Shown in pieces: positions 17,522 through 26,365 of a stretch of 33,691 nt of DNA; position 1 is the first letter of the stretch, and each line of letters begins with the position of its first letter. The translations under genes and the position numbers were made by a program. This DNA is from Falsirhodobacter sp. alg1 (GTDB lineage Bacteria > Pseudomonadota > Alphaproteobacteria > Rhodobacterales > Rhodobacteraceae), in NCBI RefSeq assembly GCF_000739715.2, contig NZ_BBJC02000001.1, positions 406,738-440,428 of the forward strand. The letters are read 5' to 3'. Under the pieces are notes generated by a model that saw only the letters and a program-made list of their open reading frames with translations, had not been told where the DNA came from and did no database searches.

Positions 17522-18781
17522 TTATTTGGTCAGGGCCACCATGAAAAACCCGTCCATTCCGCCCTTGTCGGCCCACAGGTCGGGGCGCAGACGCAAGCCG
17601 CCGGCTTCGGTGATCCAGGCCGGATCGATGCCTGCCATATCCGGGCGCAGTACGCGCAGATCGGGATGGCGCTCCAGCGCGGCGGCCAATTGCCCTTCGC
17701 CCTCCTCGGGGAAAAGAGAGCAGGTGCAGAACACCAGCCGCCCGCCCGGGGCCAGCAATGTCAGGGCGTGGTCGATCAGTTTCGCCTGCAGGGGAACGAG
17801 GGTGGCCAGTTCCTCGCCCGTTTTGACAAAGGGCAGGTCGGGGTGCCGCCGGATCGTGCCGCTGGCCGAACAGGGGGCATCCAGCAGGATCGCATCGAAC
17901 GGCCCGCCGGCGTAGGTCAGCACATCGGTCGCAATGACCTCGGCCGTCAGCCCGGTACGGGTCAGGTTGGCCGAAAGGCGTTTGAGGCGCGGGCCGGAAA
18001 TGTCGATGGCCGTGACCTTGGCGCCGGCATCGGCCAATTGCATCGTCTTGCCACCGGGGGCCGCGCAGAAGTCGGCGATGTTCTCGTCCGCCTTGGGGGC
18101 CAAAAGGCGGACAGCCATTGCCGCCGCGGCATCCTGCACCCACCAATCGCCCGTCTCGTAGCCGGGCAGCGCGGAAATCTGGGCGCCTGCATCAAGGCGC
18201 AGGCTGCCTGTGGGAAGGGCAGTGCCTTCGGGCACGGCCGCCGCGTCCGATTTCAGCGTCAGATCCACCGGCGGGGCCGATGCATGGACGGATTCAATGG
18301 CGGCAACCGCCTCGCGCCCCCAGGCATGGACAAGGGGTTGGCGCAACCAGCGCGGAAGACGTTGGGGAGGCATCCCGTCAAACGTCACACCTTCGGCGGA
18401 AACCGAACGCAGCACGGCATTGGCAAAGCCCGCCTGATGTGCCGTTTTCCGTCCATGACGTACAATATCCACGGCGGCATTCACAGCACCATGCGCAGCG
18501 GCTCCGTCTACGGCCATTTCGACCACTGCCAGCCGCAGTGCGTTTTGTACCAGACGGGGCGGGGCACGGCGGACATGCGGTTCCAGCAAGCGGTCCGCCT
18601 GTTCCAGATGGCGCAATGTCAGCGTGACCAGGCGCTGAGCGCGGGCACGCTCGGACGGCGGTAGCGCATCCATCGGCCCGTTGGGCAGGGTCATCAGTTG
18701 CGACAGCATTTCCCCCTCGGACAGCACTGCCCCCAGAAGTTGTACCGCCGCATGCCGCGCGCGAAAGCCTTCGACCGCCAT
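17522..18781 (-). CDS. rsmB: 16S rRNA (cytosine-967-C5)-methyltransferase RsmB
   Basis: This 419-residue protein is a NOL1/NOP2/Sun-type RNA methyltransferase. A NusB-like helical domain fills residues 1-130. The methyltransferase domain has the AdoMet loop DFCAAPGGKTMQLA (237-250), DAPCSASG with Cys304 and FCTCSLFPEEG with the nucleophile Cys354. Together these are the two cysteines of this mechanism. The start at 18781 has GGGGA seven bases upstream; a longer reading to 18862 would run across the divergent promoter region and is rejected. It leads the minus-strand series that continues into the heparinase-like gene 13 bases downstream. Confidence 0.92.
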   Translation of the reverse strand: MAVEGFRARHAAVQLLGAVLSEGEMLSQLMTLPNGPMDALPPSERARAQRLVTLTLRHLEQADRLLEPHVRRAPPRLVQNALRLAVVEMAVDGAAAHGAVNAAVDIVRHGRKTAHQAGFANAVLRSVSAEGVTFDGMPPQRLPRWLRQPLVHAWGREAVAAIESVHASAPPVDLTLKSDAAAVPEGTALPTGSLRLDAGAQISALPGYETGDWWVQDAAAAMAVRLLAPKADENIADFCAAPGGKTMQLADAGAKVTAIDISGPRLKRLSANLTRTGLTAEVIATDVLTYAGGPFDAILLDAPCSASGTIRRHPDLPFVKTGEELATLVPLQAKLIDHALTLLAPGGRLVFCTCSLFPEEGEGQLAAALERHPDLRVLRPDMAGIDPAWITEAGGLRLRPDLWADKGGMDGFFMVALTK

Positions 18782-18792
18782 GGCGCGTCCCC

Positions 18793-18840
18793 TTGTTCCC
18801 GTGGTTTCCTGCGGTATATCAGCCTTACCCCCCGAAACAA
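18793..18840. promoter_or_regulatory. Overlapping divergent promoters, rsmB and DUF1674 gene
   Basis: On the minus strand TTGTTT (18840-18835) and TATACC (18818-18813) are 16 bases apart, facing rsmB. On the plus strand TTGTTC (18793-18798) and TATATC (18815-18820) are also 16 bases apart, facing the DUF1674 gene. The two -10 elements share the same GGTATATC. Both matches are partial, so the assignment is tentative. Confidence 0.35.
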
Positions 18841-18850
18841 GGAGGCCGCG

Positions 18851-19024
18851 ATGACCGACCAAATTCTACCGCCCGCCGCACAACGCGCGCTGGCCGAAGC
18901 TGCGGAGCGCCGCGCCGAGGCGGATCGTGCCGCACAATTGCCGACCGAGCTTGGAGGGCGCGAGGGCCCCGAACCCGTCCGCTATGGCGACTGGGAGAAA
19001 AAGGGCCTCGCCATCGACTTCTGA
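18851..19024 (+). CDS. DUF1674 / SDHAF4-like small protein
   Basis: This 57-residue protein has an Ala/Glu-rich helical first half and ends in the family hallmark GPEPVRYGDWEKKGLAIDF. DUF1674 proteins are the bacterial relatives of mitochondrial SDHAF4/Sdh8, which helps assemble flavinylated succinate dehydrogenase. A role in complex II assembly is therefore likely but inferred. The ATG at 18851 follows AAGGAGG closely. No succinate dehydrogenase genes are nearby. It is divergent from rsmB and converges on dapB. Confidence 0.88.
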   Translation: MTDQILPPAAQRALAEAAERRAEADRAAQLPTELGGREGPEPVRYGDWEKKGLAIDF

Positions 19025-19030
19025 GGGCCG

Positions 19031-19053
19031 GGGCCTGTGGGGTTCACAGGCCC
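19031..19053. terminator. Stem-loop between convergent DUF1674 gene and dapB
   Basis: GGGCCTGTG (19031-19039) and CACAGGCCC (19045-19053) form a perfect 9-bp stem with a 5-base loop. It spans the last codons of dapB and the gap to the DUF1674 gene. There is no T-run on either strand, so it would act as a 3' stability element or a weak bidirectional stop rather than a classic terminator. Confidence 0.4.
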
Positions 19054-19853
19054 AGCACATCCGACATGGTGTAGATGCCCGGCTTCTGCTGCTGGCCCCA
19101 AAGGGCTGCCTTCAGCGCGCCCCGGGCAAAAATGCCACGATCATTGGCAATATGGCGCAGGACCAGCCGTTCGCCTTCGCCGGCGAAGATCACGTCATGC
19201 TCGCCTACGATGGACCCGCCCCGGATAGAGGAAAATCCGATATCACCCGTTGTGCGTGCCCCGGTGATGCCGTCACGCCCGGAATCGCGCACATCCTGAA
19301 GCGCAACGCCGCGCCCCTCGGCCGCCGCTTCGCCCAGCATCAGGGCCGCGCCGGACGGGGCATCGACCTTGGCGCGGTGATGCGCCTCCACAATTTCGAT
19401 ATCCCAATCGGCATCAAGCGCAGCGGCGACCTTTCGGGTCAGCCCCAGCAGAAGGTTAAGTCCAAGGCTGGTATTGCCGGATTGCACGATGACCGCATGG
19501 CGGCCTGCCGCCTCCAGTTTGGCCAGATGCGCGGGGGTGAAGCCTGTCGATCCGCAAACATGCACGGCGCGGGCCTGTGCGGCCAATGCGGCAAACTCCA
19601 CCGAGGCATCGGGTGTGGTGAAATCGAGAACGCCCTGTGCTGTTGCAAAGGCTTCCAGCGGGTCATCGGTCGCGATGATGCCGACAGGGGCGCCGCCCAT
19701 CGCCACGCCCACATCCTGACCGGCCCAATCGTGCCCCTTGCGTACGACCGCACCTGTCAGCCGCGCATGATCGGAGGCCAGCGCGGCCGCGATCAGCAGC
19801 CTGCCCATGCGACCCGCTGCCCCTGTTACCACCAGTCCGGGAAGTTCGCCCAT
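19044..19853 (-). CDS. dapB: 4-hydroxy-tetrahydrodipicolinate reductase DapB
   Basis: This 269-residue enzyme is DapB, which reduces the dapA product with NAD(P)H in the diaminopimelate/lysine pathway. The Rossmann loop [10 protein letters not shown] lies at residues 9-18. The substrate motif [15 protein letters not shown] (156-170) contains the conserved His158, His159 and Lys162. The ATG at 19853 was chosen because GGAGG lies five bases upstream. An earlier ATG at 19865 and a longer reading to 19952 are possible, but the latter would overlap rbfA. It is divergent from rbfA. Confidence 0.96.
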   Translation of the reverse strand: MGELPGLVVTGAAGRMGRLLIAAALASDHARLTGAVVRKGHDWAGQDVGVAMGGAPVGIIATDDPLEAFATAQGVLDFTTPDASVEFAALAAQARAVHVCGSTGFTPAHLAKLEAAGRHAVIVQSGNTSLGLNLLLGLTRKVAAALDADWDIEIVEAHHRAKVDAPSGAALMLGEAAAEGRGVALQDVRDSGRDGITGARTTGDIGFSSIRGGSIVGEHDVIFAGEGERLVLRHIANDRGIFARGALKAALWGQQQKPGIYTMSDVLGL

Positions 19854-19950
19854 CTGATCCTCCATGCTTTTGCTGTGGTGGTAACGCGCGTGGATCTGTT
19901 GCGAAACCCCCGCATTGCGAAGCGCGGACAAAAGCCTTACATCGCGAAGC

Positions 19951-20364
19951 ATGGCACGTAATTCGCAATCCGCAGGCTCCGGCCCATCACAACGTCAACT
20001 TCGGGTGGGGGAACTCATCCGCCGCGTCCTTTCGGACGTGCTGAACAGGGGTGAGGTTCATGACCCCGACCTGACCTCCGTGTCGATCACGGTGGGCGAG
20101 GTTTCGGTATCCAACGATCTGAAGATCGCCACGGTCTATGTCATGCCCCTTGGCGGCGGTGAGGTGCAGGCGATCATCGCGGCACTGGCCCGCAACAAGG
20201 GCGAATTGCGCCATCGTGTTGCCAAGGAAATGACATTGAAATTCGCGCCCGACCTGCGGTTCCGCGCGGACGAGACGTTCGACCGGCTGGATGAAACGCG
20301 CCGCCTGTTTGCCGACGAACGGGTGCAGCGCGATATTCAGGCCGAGGATGGCGATGAAACATAG
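19951..20364 (+). CDS. rbfA: Ribosome-binding factor A
   Basis: This 137-residue protein is RbfA, a KH-like factor for 30S subunit maturation and cold adaptation. The start of the domain, [21 protein letters not shown], and the strand segment [21 protein letters not shown] are typical. The [19 protein letters not shown] region closes the fold, and a short acidic tail follows. ATG 19951 is preferred over an upstream TTG at 19915. The secreted glycosidase-like gene starts inside its 3' end (11-base overlap), then truB follows, keeping the familiar rbfA-truB pairing with one gene between. Confidence 0.94.
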   Translation: MARNSQSAGSGPSQRQLRVGELIRRVLSDVLNRGEVHDPDLTSVSITVGEVSVSNDLKIATVYVMPLGGGEVQAIIAALARNKGELRHRVAKEMTLKFAPDLRFRADETFDRLDETRRLFADERVQRDIQAEDGDET

Positions 20365-21082
20365 GCTGCTCGCAGCCCTGACGGCATTCTTCATGCCTGT
20401 CGCCGCCCATGCCTCATGCGACATGATGGCGTTCGAGGGGCGGGATTTCGCGGTATGCGAAGCAAATGCCTCGGATGATGTGCGCGTGTTCCAGACGGCC
20501 CCCGACGGGCGGACCTATGGCAGCTTTACCCGTGTGGACAATGCATTGAAGGCCGAGGGCAAGACCCTCGGCTTTGCCATGAATGCAGGTATGTACCACC
20601 CCGATCGTAGCCCCGTCGGGCTGCTGATCGAGGATGGTCAGCAAAGGGCGCGTCTGGTGACGGGGGCCTCCGACGGCAATTTCGGGCTGCTTCCGAACGG
20701 CGTGTTCTGCATCGGGGATCGGTTTTCGGTTGTGGAAACGCGTGCCTATGCCGCCGATCCACCCCGGTGCCGTTTTGCCACGCAATCCGGGCCGATGCTG
20801 GTGATCGACGGGGCGCTGCATCCGCGGTTTCTTCCTGACAGCACCTCGCGCCATATTCGCAACGGGGTAGGGGTCAGCGCGGACGGGCAGAAGGCATGGT
20901 TCGTCATGTCATCGGACTATGTGACGTTCGACGAATTCGGACGCTTTTTCAGGGACGGACTGGAAACCCCGAATGCGCTGTATTTCGACGGTTCCATTTC
21001 GCGCCTTTATTCCCCCGATCTGGGGCGGAGCGATATCGGGTTTCCATTGGGTCCGATCGTCGGATTGGCCATTCCCCGTTGA
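20354..21082 (+). CDS. Secreted phosphodiester glycosidase family protein (NAGPA/DUF2233)
   Basis: This 242-residue protein has a signal peptide (residues 1-20, AAHA-SCD). Its NAGPA-type domain is recognised from [20 protein letters not shown], then GNFGLLPNG and [13 protein letters not shown]. The family includes the enzyme that uncovers mannose-6-phosphate by removing GlcNAc from a phosphodiester, and several bacterial wall or exopolysaccharide proteins. The substrate here cannot be told. The ATG at 20354 has GAGG six bases upstream and lies within the end of rbfA, so it should be co-translated with a ribosome-maturation gene, an odd pairing for a periplasmic protein. Confidence 0.85.
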   Translation: MKHRLLAALTAFFMPVAAHASCDMMAFEGRDFAVCEANASDDVRVFQTAPDGRTYGSFTRVDNALKAEGKTLGFAMNAGMYHPDRSPVGLLIEDGQQRARLVTGASDGNFGLLPNGVFCIGDRFSVVETRAYAADPPRCRFATQSGPMLVIDGALHPRFLPDSTSRHIRNGVGVSADGQKAWFVMSSDYVTFDEFGRFFRDGLETPNALYFDGSISRLYSPDLGRSDIGFPLGPIVGLAIPR

Positions 21083-21137
21083 CCATGTCGGGTCGGGTGA
21101 TGTAGCACCCGGCCTTTCGCCAGACGGAGATTTTGGG

Positions 21138-22040
21138 ATGGGCAGGAAACGCAAGGGCCGCGCGGTATCGGGTTGGCTTGTGGTCGACAAGCCTGCGGGC
21201 ATCACCTCTACCTCTGTGGTGAACAAGGTACGTTGGGCCCTGGGCGCGCAAAAGGCCGGCCATGCGGGAACGCTTGATCCCGATGCGACCGGGGTTCTGG
21301 CCGTGGCACTGGGCGAGGCGACGAAGACCGTCCCCTACATTACCGATGCGCTAAAATGCTATCGTTTCATGGTGCGGCTGGGTCAGGCCACGACCACGGA
21401 TGATGCCGAGGGGCCAGTGATTTCGGAATCCGGCATCCGCCCTGATGATGCTGCGATCGAGGCGGCGCTGGCCGCCTTTCGCGGAGAGATCCAGCAGGTG
21501 CCACCGCAGTTTTCCGCGGTAAAAGTGGATGGCGAGCGTGCCTATGACATTGCCCGCGGTGGTGAGGAAATGGATCTGGCTGCCCGCCCCCTGTGGGTCG
21601 AAAGCCTGACCATGATCGCCCGCCCCGATGCCGATCATGTAGAGCTGGAGATGGTCTGCGGCAAAGGCGGTTACGTCCGCTCCATCGCCCGCGATCTGGG
21701 GGCGGCGCTTGAATGCTTTGGCCATGTGGCATGGCTGCGTCGGACATGGTCAGGCCCGTTCACTGCCGAGGGCGGGATCAGCATGGAAGAGATCGAACGG
21801 CTGGCGCAGACGCCCGAGCTTGATGCCCATATCAGGCCGCTGGAGATCGGTCTGGCCGATTTGCCCGAACTGCAGGCGACACCCGAAGGTGCCGCGCGTT
21901 TGCGGAACGGCAATCCGGGCATGGTATTGACCGGCGCGGAATACGGCGACGAGGCATGGGCCAGCTATGAGGGGCGTGCGCTGGCCGTCGGCATCTACAA
22001 GGCGGGTGAGCTGCACCCCAGCCGGGTGTTCGTGCAGTGA
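21138..22040 (+). CDS. truB: tRNA pseudouridine-55 synthase TruB
   Basis: This 300-residue enzyme makes pseudouridine 55 in the T-loop of tRNAs. Near the N-terminus are [13 protein letters not shown] and [15 protein letters not shown], with Asp47 as the catalytic aspartate. Further on are [18 protein letters not shown] and the RNA-binding [15 protein letters not shown] 21138 has GGAG eight bases upstream. Its stop overlaps the GTG start of the DUF1643 gene by three bases, so the two are coupled. Confidence 0.96.
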   Translation: MGRKRKGRAVSGWLVVDKPAGITSTSVVNKVRWALGAQKAGHAGTLDPDATGVLAVALGEATKTVPYITDALKCYRFMVRLGQATTTDDAEGPVISESGIRPDDAAIEAALAAFRGEIQQVPPQFSAVKVDGERAYDIARGGEEMDLAARPLWVESLTMIARPDADHVELEMVCGKGGYVRSIARDLGAALECFGHVAWLRRTWSGPFTAEGGISMEEIERLAQTPELDAHIRPLEIGLADLPELQATPEGAARLRNGNPGMVLTGAEYGDEAWASYEGRALAVGIYKAGELHPSRVFVQ

Positions 22041-22543
22041 TATCGCGTACCTTCGTGAAGGGCGATGCGCCCTCCACAGCCGTCTATTCAGATGATGAGG
22101 CCTATCGTTTCCTGCTGACGCGGACATGGGACGAGGGGGGCAAGCGGGTGCTGTTCATCATGCTCAACCCCTCTACCGCGACCGAGGCGCAGAATGATCC
22201 GACGGTGGAGCGGTGCGAACGGCGGGCGCGGACGCTGGGATTCGGGGCCTTTCGCGTGTGCAACATCTTTGCATGGCGCGATACGGATCCCAAGAAGATG
22301 CGCGCCGCCGCTGATCCGGTTGGTGCGGAAAATGATGCTGCCATCGCCGAAAGCGCGCTTTGGGCCGATACCATCGTATGCGCATGGGGGACGCATGGCG
22401 CCTTCATGAACCGGGGTGCGCAGGTAGAGGCGGTCCTGCGGGCAACGGGCAGGCCGCTCTATCACCTCGGGTTGTCGCAGGCGGGGCACCCGAAACATCC
22501 GCTTTATATCGGATATGCGGTGCAGCCCGTTCTCTGGGTTTAA
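22037..22543 (+). CDS. DUF1643-family protein
   Basis: This 168-residue protein fits DUF1643. Its core is [23 protein letters not shown], followed by a short region containing [14 protein letters not shown], then [10 protein letters not shown] and a His-rich end with [19 protein letters not shown]. The Asn-Pro-Ser-Thr-Ala motif and the conserved Asp, Cys and His residues look like a small enzyme, but I know of no established activity. It starts with GTG inside the truB stop. Its own stop is shared, in a 4-base overlap, with the converging HlyIII-family gene. Confidence 0.82.
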   Translation: MISRTFVKGDAPSTAVYSDDEAYRFLLTRTWDEGGKRVLFIMLNPSTATEAQNDPTVERCERRARTLGFGAFRVCNIFAWRDTDPKKMRAAADPVGAENDAAIAESALWADTIVCAWGTHGAFMNRGAQVEAVLRATGRPLYHLGLSQAGHPKHPLYIGYAVQPVLWV

Positions 22544-23190
22544 CGGGTCAGGATCACCTGAGTCAGAACGGCCGCGTAGAATATGGCCGTTCCGGCCACC
22601 ACGAAAATATGCCAGATCGTACGGTGGAACGGCATGTTGTGGCGCAGGTAGAACAGCGTGCCCAAGGTATATGTCAGCCCCCCGGCCACAATCAGCGTCA
22701 GAACGGGTTTGGTCATTGTGGCAAAGAGCGGCCAGCCGGCCACAACGCCGATCCACCCCATGGCGATGTAGAGGGTGAAACCCACCCATTCGAACCTGTT
22801 CGGTGCGGCGACCTTCAGCACCACGCCCGCAATTGCGGCGATCCACAAAAGCAGCATCAAGGCGATTTCGGCAGCCCCTGACAGCATGACAAAGGCGGTA
22901 TAGGTGCCGGCGATCTTCAGGTAGATTGCCGAATGGTCCATCCGCTTCAGCGTGCCGCACCATTCGGGGGCACGGATGATGTTGTAAAGCCCCGAGCAGA
23001 GGAACATCGCGATCATCGTCGCGCCATAGATGGAGGTGCCGAGGATCGGCCAGACCTCGGGGCGCAGAATGGCGGTCATCGTGACCAGTACGGGAACGGC
23101 AATCAGCGACAGGACAACGCCCAGCACATGCACCGTTGCATCGCTGATCCATTCGGTGCGGGAATAAACAGTTCGGCGGGATGTAAGCAT
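22540..23190 (-). CDS. HlyIII/PAQR-family membrane protein
   Basis: This 216-residue inner-membrane protein has seven hydrophobic segments and the hemolysin III/YqfA pattern. It has a His in the first helix (ISDATVHVLGVVLS), an Asp-His pair in KRMDHSAIYLKIAGTYT, and a C-terminal HRTIWHIFVVAG. These Asp/His residues form the metal site in PAQR relatives. Despite the family name a toxin role is unlikely; membrane homeostasis is the more usual suggestion. A weak promoter (TTTACG, 17 bases, TACTGT at 23202-23197) would start transcription at or very near the ATG. Confidence 0.88.
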   Translation of the reverse strand: MLTSRRTVYSRTEWISDATVHVLGVVLSLIAVPVLVTMTAILRPEVWPILGTSIYGATMIAMFLCSGLYNIIRAPEWCGTLKRMDHSAIYLKIAGTYTAFVMLSGAAEIALMLLLWIAAIAGVVLKVAAPNRFEWVGFTLYIAMGWIGVVAGWPLFATMTKPVLTLIVAGGLTYTLGTLFYLRHNMPFHRTIWHIFVVAGTAIFYAAVLTQVILTR

Positions 23191-23264
23191 GACCTGACAG
23201 TATGGCGTTCGTCATGGCCCGTAAACTCATATTCCCGAATGAATTCAGGTAATAAAGTTACGGG

Positions 23265-23293
23265 TTGATGGGATATATCGTCATCATTATAAC
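23265..23293 (+). promoter_or_regulatory. Predicted sigma-70-type promoter of ilvD
   Basis: TTGATG (23265-23270) and TATAAC (23288-23293) are separated by exactly 17 bases, a good housekeeping promoter. It lies 28 bases before the ilvD start codon. The short A/T-rich leader has no obvious attenuator or leader peptide. The core is flanked by GGGTT (23262-23266) and AACCC (23291-23295), which might matter for a regulator. Confidence 0.6.
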
Positions 23294-23321
23294 CCATATA
23301 GGGATCAAACCGGAGGTTTCC

Positions 23322-25055
23322 ATGTCCAATGCTCGTTTTGACAAATCAAAACTGCCCAGCCGTCATGTGACAGAGGGACCATCCCGCGCGCCGCATCGCA
23401 GTTATTTCTATGCCATGGGAATTTCCGAGGAGGAAATCCACCAGCCATGGGTGGGGGTGGCGACCTGCTGGAACGAAGCGGCCCCATGCAACATTGCCCT
23501 GAACCGTCAGGCACAATCCGTGAAGATGGGGGTGAAAAAAGGGGGCGGCACCCCCCGTGAATTCACCACCATCACCGTGACCGACGGTATCGCCATGGGG
23601 CATGAGGGGATGCGCTCCTCGCTCGCCTCGCGGGATGCGATCACGGATACGGTCGAGCTGACGATGCGCGGGCATTGCTATGACGCGCTGGTAGGATTGG
23701 CAGGATGTGACAAGTCCCTGCCGGGCATGATGATGGCGATGGTGCGGCTGAACGTGCCAAGCGTTTTCGTATATGGCGGCTCCATCCTGCCGGGTAAGCT
23801 GAACGGCAAGGATGTGGTTGTGCAGGACGTATTCGAGGCGGTGGGCAAGCACGCTGCCGGCACCATGTCCGATGCCGAGCTGCAGATTCTGGAGCGGGTG
23901 GCCTGCCCCTCGGCCGGCGCCTGCGGCGGGCAGTACACCGCCAACACGATGGCCTGCGTGTCCGAGGCGATCGGCCTTGCCCTGCTGAATTCGTCAGGGG
24001 CGCCTGCACCTTATGAATCACGTGACCAATATGGGGATTTCTCCGGTCAGGCTGTGATGAAGCTGATCGAGAGGAACATCCGCGCACGGGATGTGGTAAC
24101 CCGCAAGGCGCTGGAGAATGCCGCGCGCGTCGTGGCCTGTACCGGCGGTTCCACCAATGGCGGTCTGCACCTTCCGGCCATCGCCCATGAAGCGGGGATC
24201 GATTTCGACCTGTTCGATGTATGCGAGATCTTCCGCGATACCCCCTACTTTGTGAACCTGCGTCCGGGCGGAGAGTATGTGGCGAAGGATCTGTTCGAGG
24301 CTGGCGGCGTGCCGGTGGTGATGAACGAGCTGGCACGGGCCGGACTTCTGCACCTTGATTGCCTAACCGCCTCGGGAGAGGAATTGGGCGATGCCCTGGG
24401 CCGCATCACGCATGAACCGGATGGAAAGGTGATCCATTTCATCGATGCACCGATCACAAAGACCGGCGGTGTCGTGGGGCTGAAGGGTAATCTGGCGCCC
24501 GAAGGGGCCATCGTGAAGGTGGCGGGCATGACCGAGGCCGAACAGGTATTTACCGGTCCTGCCCGTGTATTCGAATCCGAGGAAGAGGCGTTCGAGGCTG
24601 TCCAGAACCGTCGCTACGCGGAGGGGGATGTGATCGTGATCCGCAACGAAGGCCCCGCGGGCGGCCCGGGAATGCGCGAGATGCTGTCCACCACGGCGGC
24701 GCTATCGGGGCAGGGAATGGGCAAGAAGGTGGCATTGATCACCGACGGGCGTTTTTCCGGCGCGACGCGCGGCTTCTGCGTGGGGCATGTGGGGCCGGAG
24801 GCCGCGCACGGCGGGCCGATTGCCCTGCTGCGGGACGGGGACATGATTACCCTGAATGCCGTGACCGGAGAATTGTCTGTCGATCTGAGCGATGACGAAT
24901 TGCGCCACCGCCATGGGGCATGGACCGGGCCCAAGCCTACGGATTATGAATCGGGCGCGTTGTGGAAATATGCGCGACTTGTGGGCGGCGCACGATATGG
25001 TGCGGTAACGCATCCGGGCGCAAAGGCCGAAACCCATGTCTATATGGACCAATAG
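23322..25055 (+). CDS. ilvD: Dihydroxy-acid dehydratase IlvD
   Basis: This 577-residue iron-sulfur enzyme dehydrates dihydroxy acids in valine, leucine and isoleucine synthesis. Candidate cluster ligands are Cys56 (WNEAAPCN), Cys129 (GCDKSLPG) and Cys201 ([14 protein letters not shown]). The C-terminal part carries [19 protein letters not shown]. The ATG at 23322 has a perfect GGAGG five bases upstream, so the longer open frame from 23265 is not used. It appears to lead a plus-strand run with three poorly known genes and rnr; the next gene overlaps it by 20 bases. Confidence 0.97.
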   Translation: MSNARFDKSKLPSRHVTEGPSRAPHRSYFYAMGISEEEIHQPWVGVATCWNEAAPCNIALNRQAQSVKMGVKKGGGTPREFTTITVTDGIAMGHEGMRSSLASRDAITDTVELTMRGHCYDALVGLAGCDKSLPGMMMAMVRLNVPSVFVYGGSILPGKLNGKDVVVQDVFEAVGKHAAGTMSDAELQILERVACPSAGACGGQYTANTMACVSEAIGLALLNSSGAPAPYESRDQYGDFSGQAVMKLIERNIRARDVVTRKALENAARVVACTGGSTNGGLHLPAIAHEAGIDFDLFDVCEIFRDTPYFVNLRPGGEYVAKDLFEAGGVPVVMNELARAGLLHLDCLTASGEELGDALGRITHEPDGKVIHFIDAPITKTGGVVGLKGNLAPEGAIVKVAGMTEAEQVFTGPARVFESEEEAFEAVQNRRYAEGDVIVIRNEGPAGGPGMREMLSTTAALSGQGMGKKVALITDGRFSGATRGFCVGHVGPEAAHGGPIALLRDGDMITLNAVTGELSVDLSDDELRHRHGAWTGPKPTDYESGALWKYARLVGGARYGAVTHPGAKAETHVYMDQ

Positions 25056-25536
25056 TGCAGCTTTCCTGCTTCTTTCCACCGCAGTGGCCCAGGCGGCTGC
25101 GGTGGAGGTTGCAGCCCCCGACGGTTTTTGCGTGGCCGAGGGTACGATCGAAGAGCGGGTCCTGATCCGGCCCTGCGAGGAAGCCGATGCACCGGACATT
25201 CTGCTGACGGCCCTGGCCGGCGCCGAGGGCAGTGCCGCTGCCCTGTCCGACACGATTGAGGCGGTTCAATGGATCTCCTCGCCACAGGGGCGGGCGGCAA
25301 TGTCGGCGAACAACCGGGCCGAAGATATCTCTATACTGGAGCTGAGCAGCCGGGGTTCGGCGCTGGTCATGCTGGTGCGGGATGCCGGGCTGGCAGAGCC
25401 GGGATGGCGGGTTCTGGTGCCTTTGCAGGACCGGCTGGTGACGCTGACCGTGACCGGGGAAATCGGCCTGAATCCTGCGGCTGGCCGTACCCTGACAGAG
25501 AATTTTCTGGCTGCGATGGTGCAAAAAAACAAGTGA
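25036..25536 (+). CDS. Small secreted protein of unknown function
   Basis: This 166-residue protein starts inside ilvD and carries a clear signal peptide (about residues 1-20, ending VAQA-AA). The mature part has two cysteines, in GFCVAEG and IRPCEEAD, that could form a disulfide. It ends in a strand-rich region ([20 protein letters not shown]) and a short helix with a basic tail. I do not recognise a family. The overlap with ilvD implies co-expression, but nothing suggests a role in branched-chain amino acid synthesis. A periplasmic or cell-surface location is the only firm inference. Confidence 0.75.
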   Translation: MSIWTNSAAFLLLSTAVAQAAAVEVAAPDGFCVAEGTIEERVLIRPCEEADAPDILLTALAGAEGSAAALSDTIEAVQWISSPQGRAAMSANNRAEDISILELSSRGSALVMLVRDAGLAEPGWRVLVPLQDRLVTLTVTGEIGLNPAAGRTLTENFLAAMVQKNK

Positions 25537-25611
25537 TCACATCCTTTTTACGGGATTGCACAGTGGGAGGATTCGCGCAAAGACTTTGAAGGGCAAGCTT
25601 GGAGGGTTCGT

Positions 25612-26364
25612 GTGACGCAGAGTCAGCATCGTGACGGCAAGATCGAAGGCTTTTTGCACCGCCGTGTGATTGCCGGGTGGACGCGTGCGGCCAGTCAGGC
25701 GGATACCACCCCGCCCGAGCGTCTGATGGCCTTGCGGAAACGTGCTACGGCATTGCGCACGCAACTGGACCGGCTGATTGCAACGGCCGACCGTCGGGCG
25801 CTGGCGGATCAGCCTATTCCGCGCCCCTTGGGGACGGATTGGTCGTGGCGGCCGGAGCTGTGGACGGGGGATGCCATTTCGGCAGGCCTTGCCCTGCGGT
25901 CCCATGACAAGCTGGCAGGGGATGTCACGCTGTTCCACGATTGTCCTGCCGAAGAAGTGGGCGTGCGCCAGATACGGCGCCCGAACGGGCAATATGCCTT
26001 GCAGATGGATGTCTTCTCCTTTCAAGGCAGCTTCATGTCGCTTGCGATCGAACTGCCGGAAGAGGCTGTTCAGGGATTGCTGCGCAAGCACCTGATCTGC
26101 CTGACGGTCGATGTCGAGGAAGAGCGTCCGTCGCGCATATCGGCACGGCTGAATGTACAGCATGGCCCGAATACCGAACAGGTTGTGCGTGAACTGTGGT
26201 ACGAAGACGGAATCCTTCAGGCGGAATTCGATCTGGCCTATACCAACATGAACGAGGCACGGGTCGAGAAGATCTGGCTGGATCTGATTTTCGAGGATCC
26301 GCGGATGAATTGTATCGTATTGAAAGACCTGACACTTACACGACGGCCCCGGGCGGAGATTTGA
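25612..26364 (+). CDS. DUF6478-family protein
   Basis: This 250-residue protein matches what I know of DUF6478, a family found in Rhodobacterales with no assigned function. The N-terminus is basic and helical (FLHRRVIAGWTRAAS, then a region rich in Arg/Leu). After PLGTDWSWRPELW comes a beta-rich core containing FHDCPAEEVGVRQIRR and FQGSFMSLAIELP, then LNVQHGPNTEQVVRELWYED. It has no signal peptide or membrane segment. It starts with GTG, supported by GGAGG six bases upstream, and its stop is one base from the next gene. The pair is therefore a likely functional unit. Confidence 0.8.
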   Translation: MTQSQHRDGKIEGFLHRRVIAGWTRAASQADTTPPERLMALRKRATALRTQLDRLIATADRRALADQPIPRPLGTDWSWRPELWTGDAISAGLALRSHDKLAGDVTLFHDCPAEEVGVRQIRRPNGQYALQMDVFSFQGSFMSLAIELPEEAVQGLLRKHLICLTVDVEEERPSRISARLNVQHGPNTEQVVRELWYEDGILQAEFDLAYTNMNEARVEKIWLDLIFEDPRMNCIVLKDLTLTRRPRAEI

Positions 26365-26365
26365 T

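Noticed and set aside
17120-18664. 514-codon open frame on the plus strand
   Set aside because: It covers rsmB and part of the heparinase-like gene in antisense; its long length reflects GC-rich codon bias rather than a gene.
19913-19951. Two near-identical CAT(T/C)GCGAAGC copies before rbfA
   Set aside because: Only two short copies with one mismatch; too little to call a repeat or binding site.
22540-23190. Hemolysin/virulence reading of the HlyIII-family gene
   Set aside because: The protein is a seven-helix PAQR-like membrane protein of a family that is widespread in non-pathogens; the name alone gives no evidence of a toxin.
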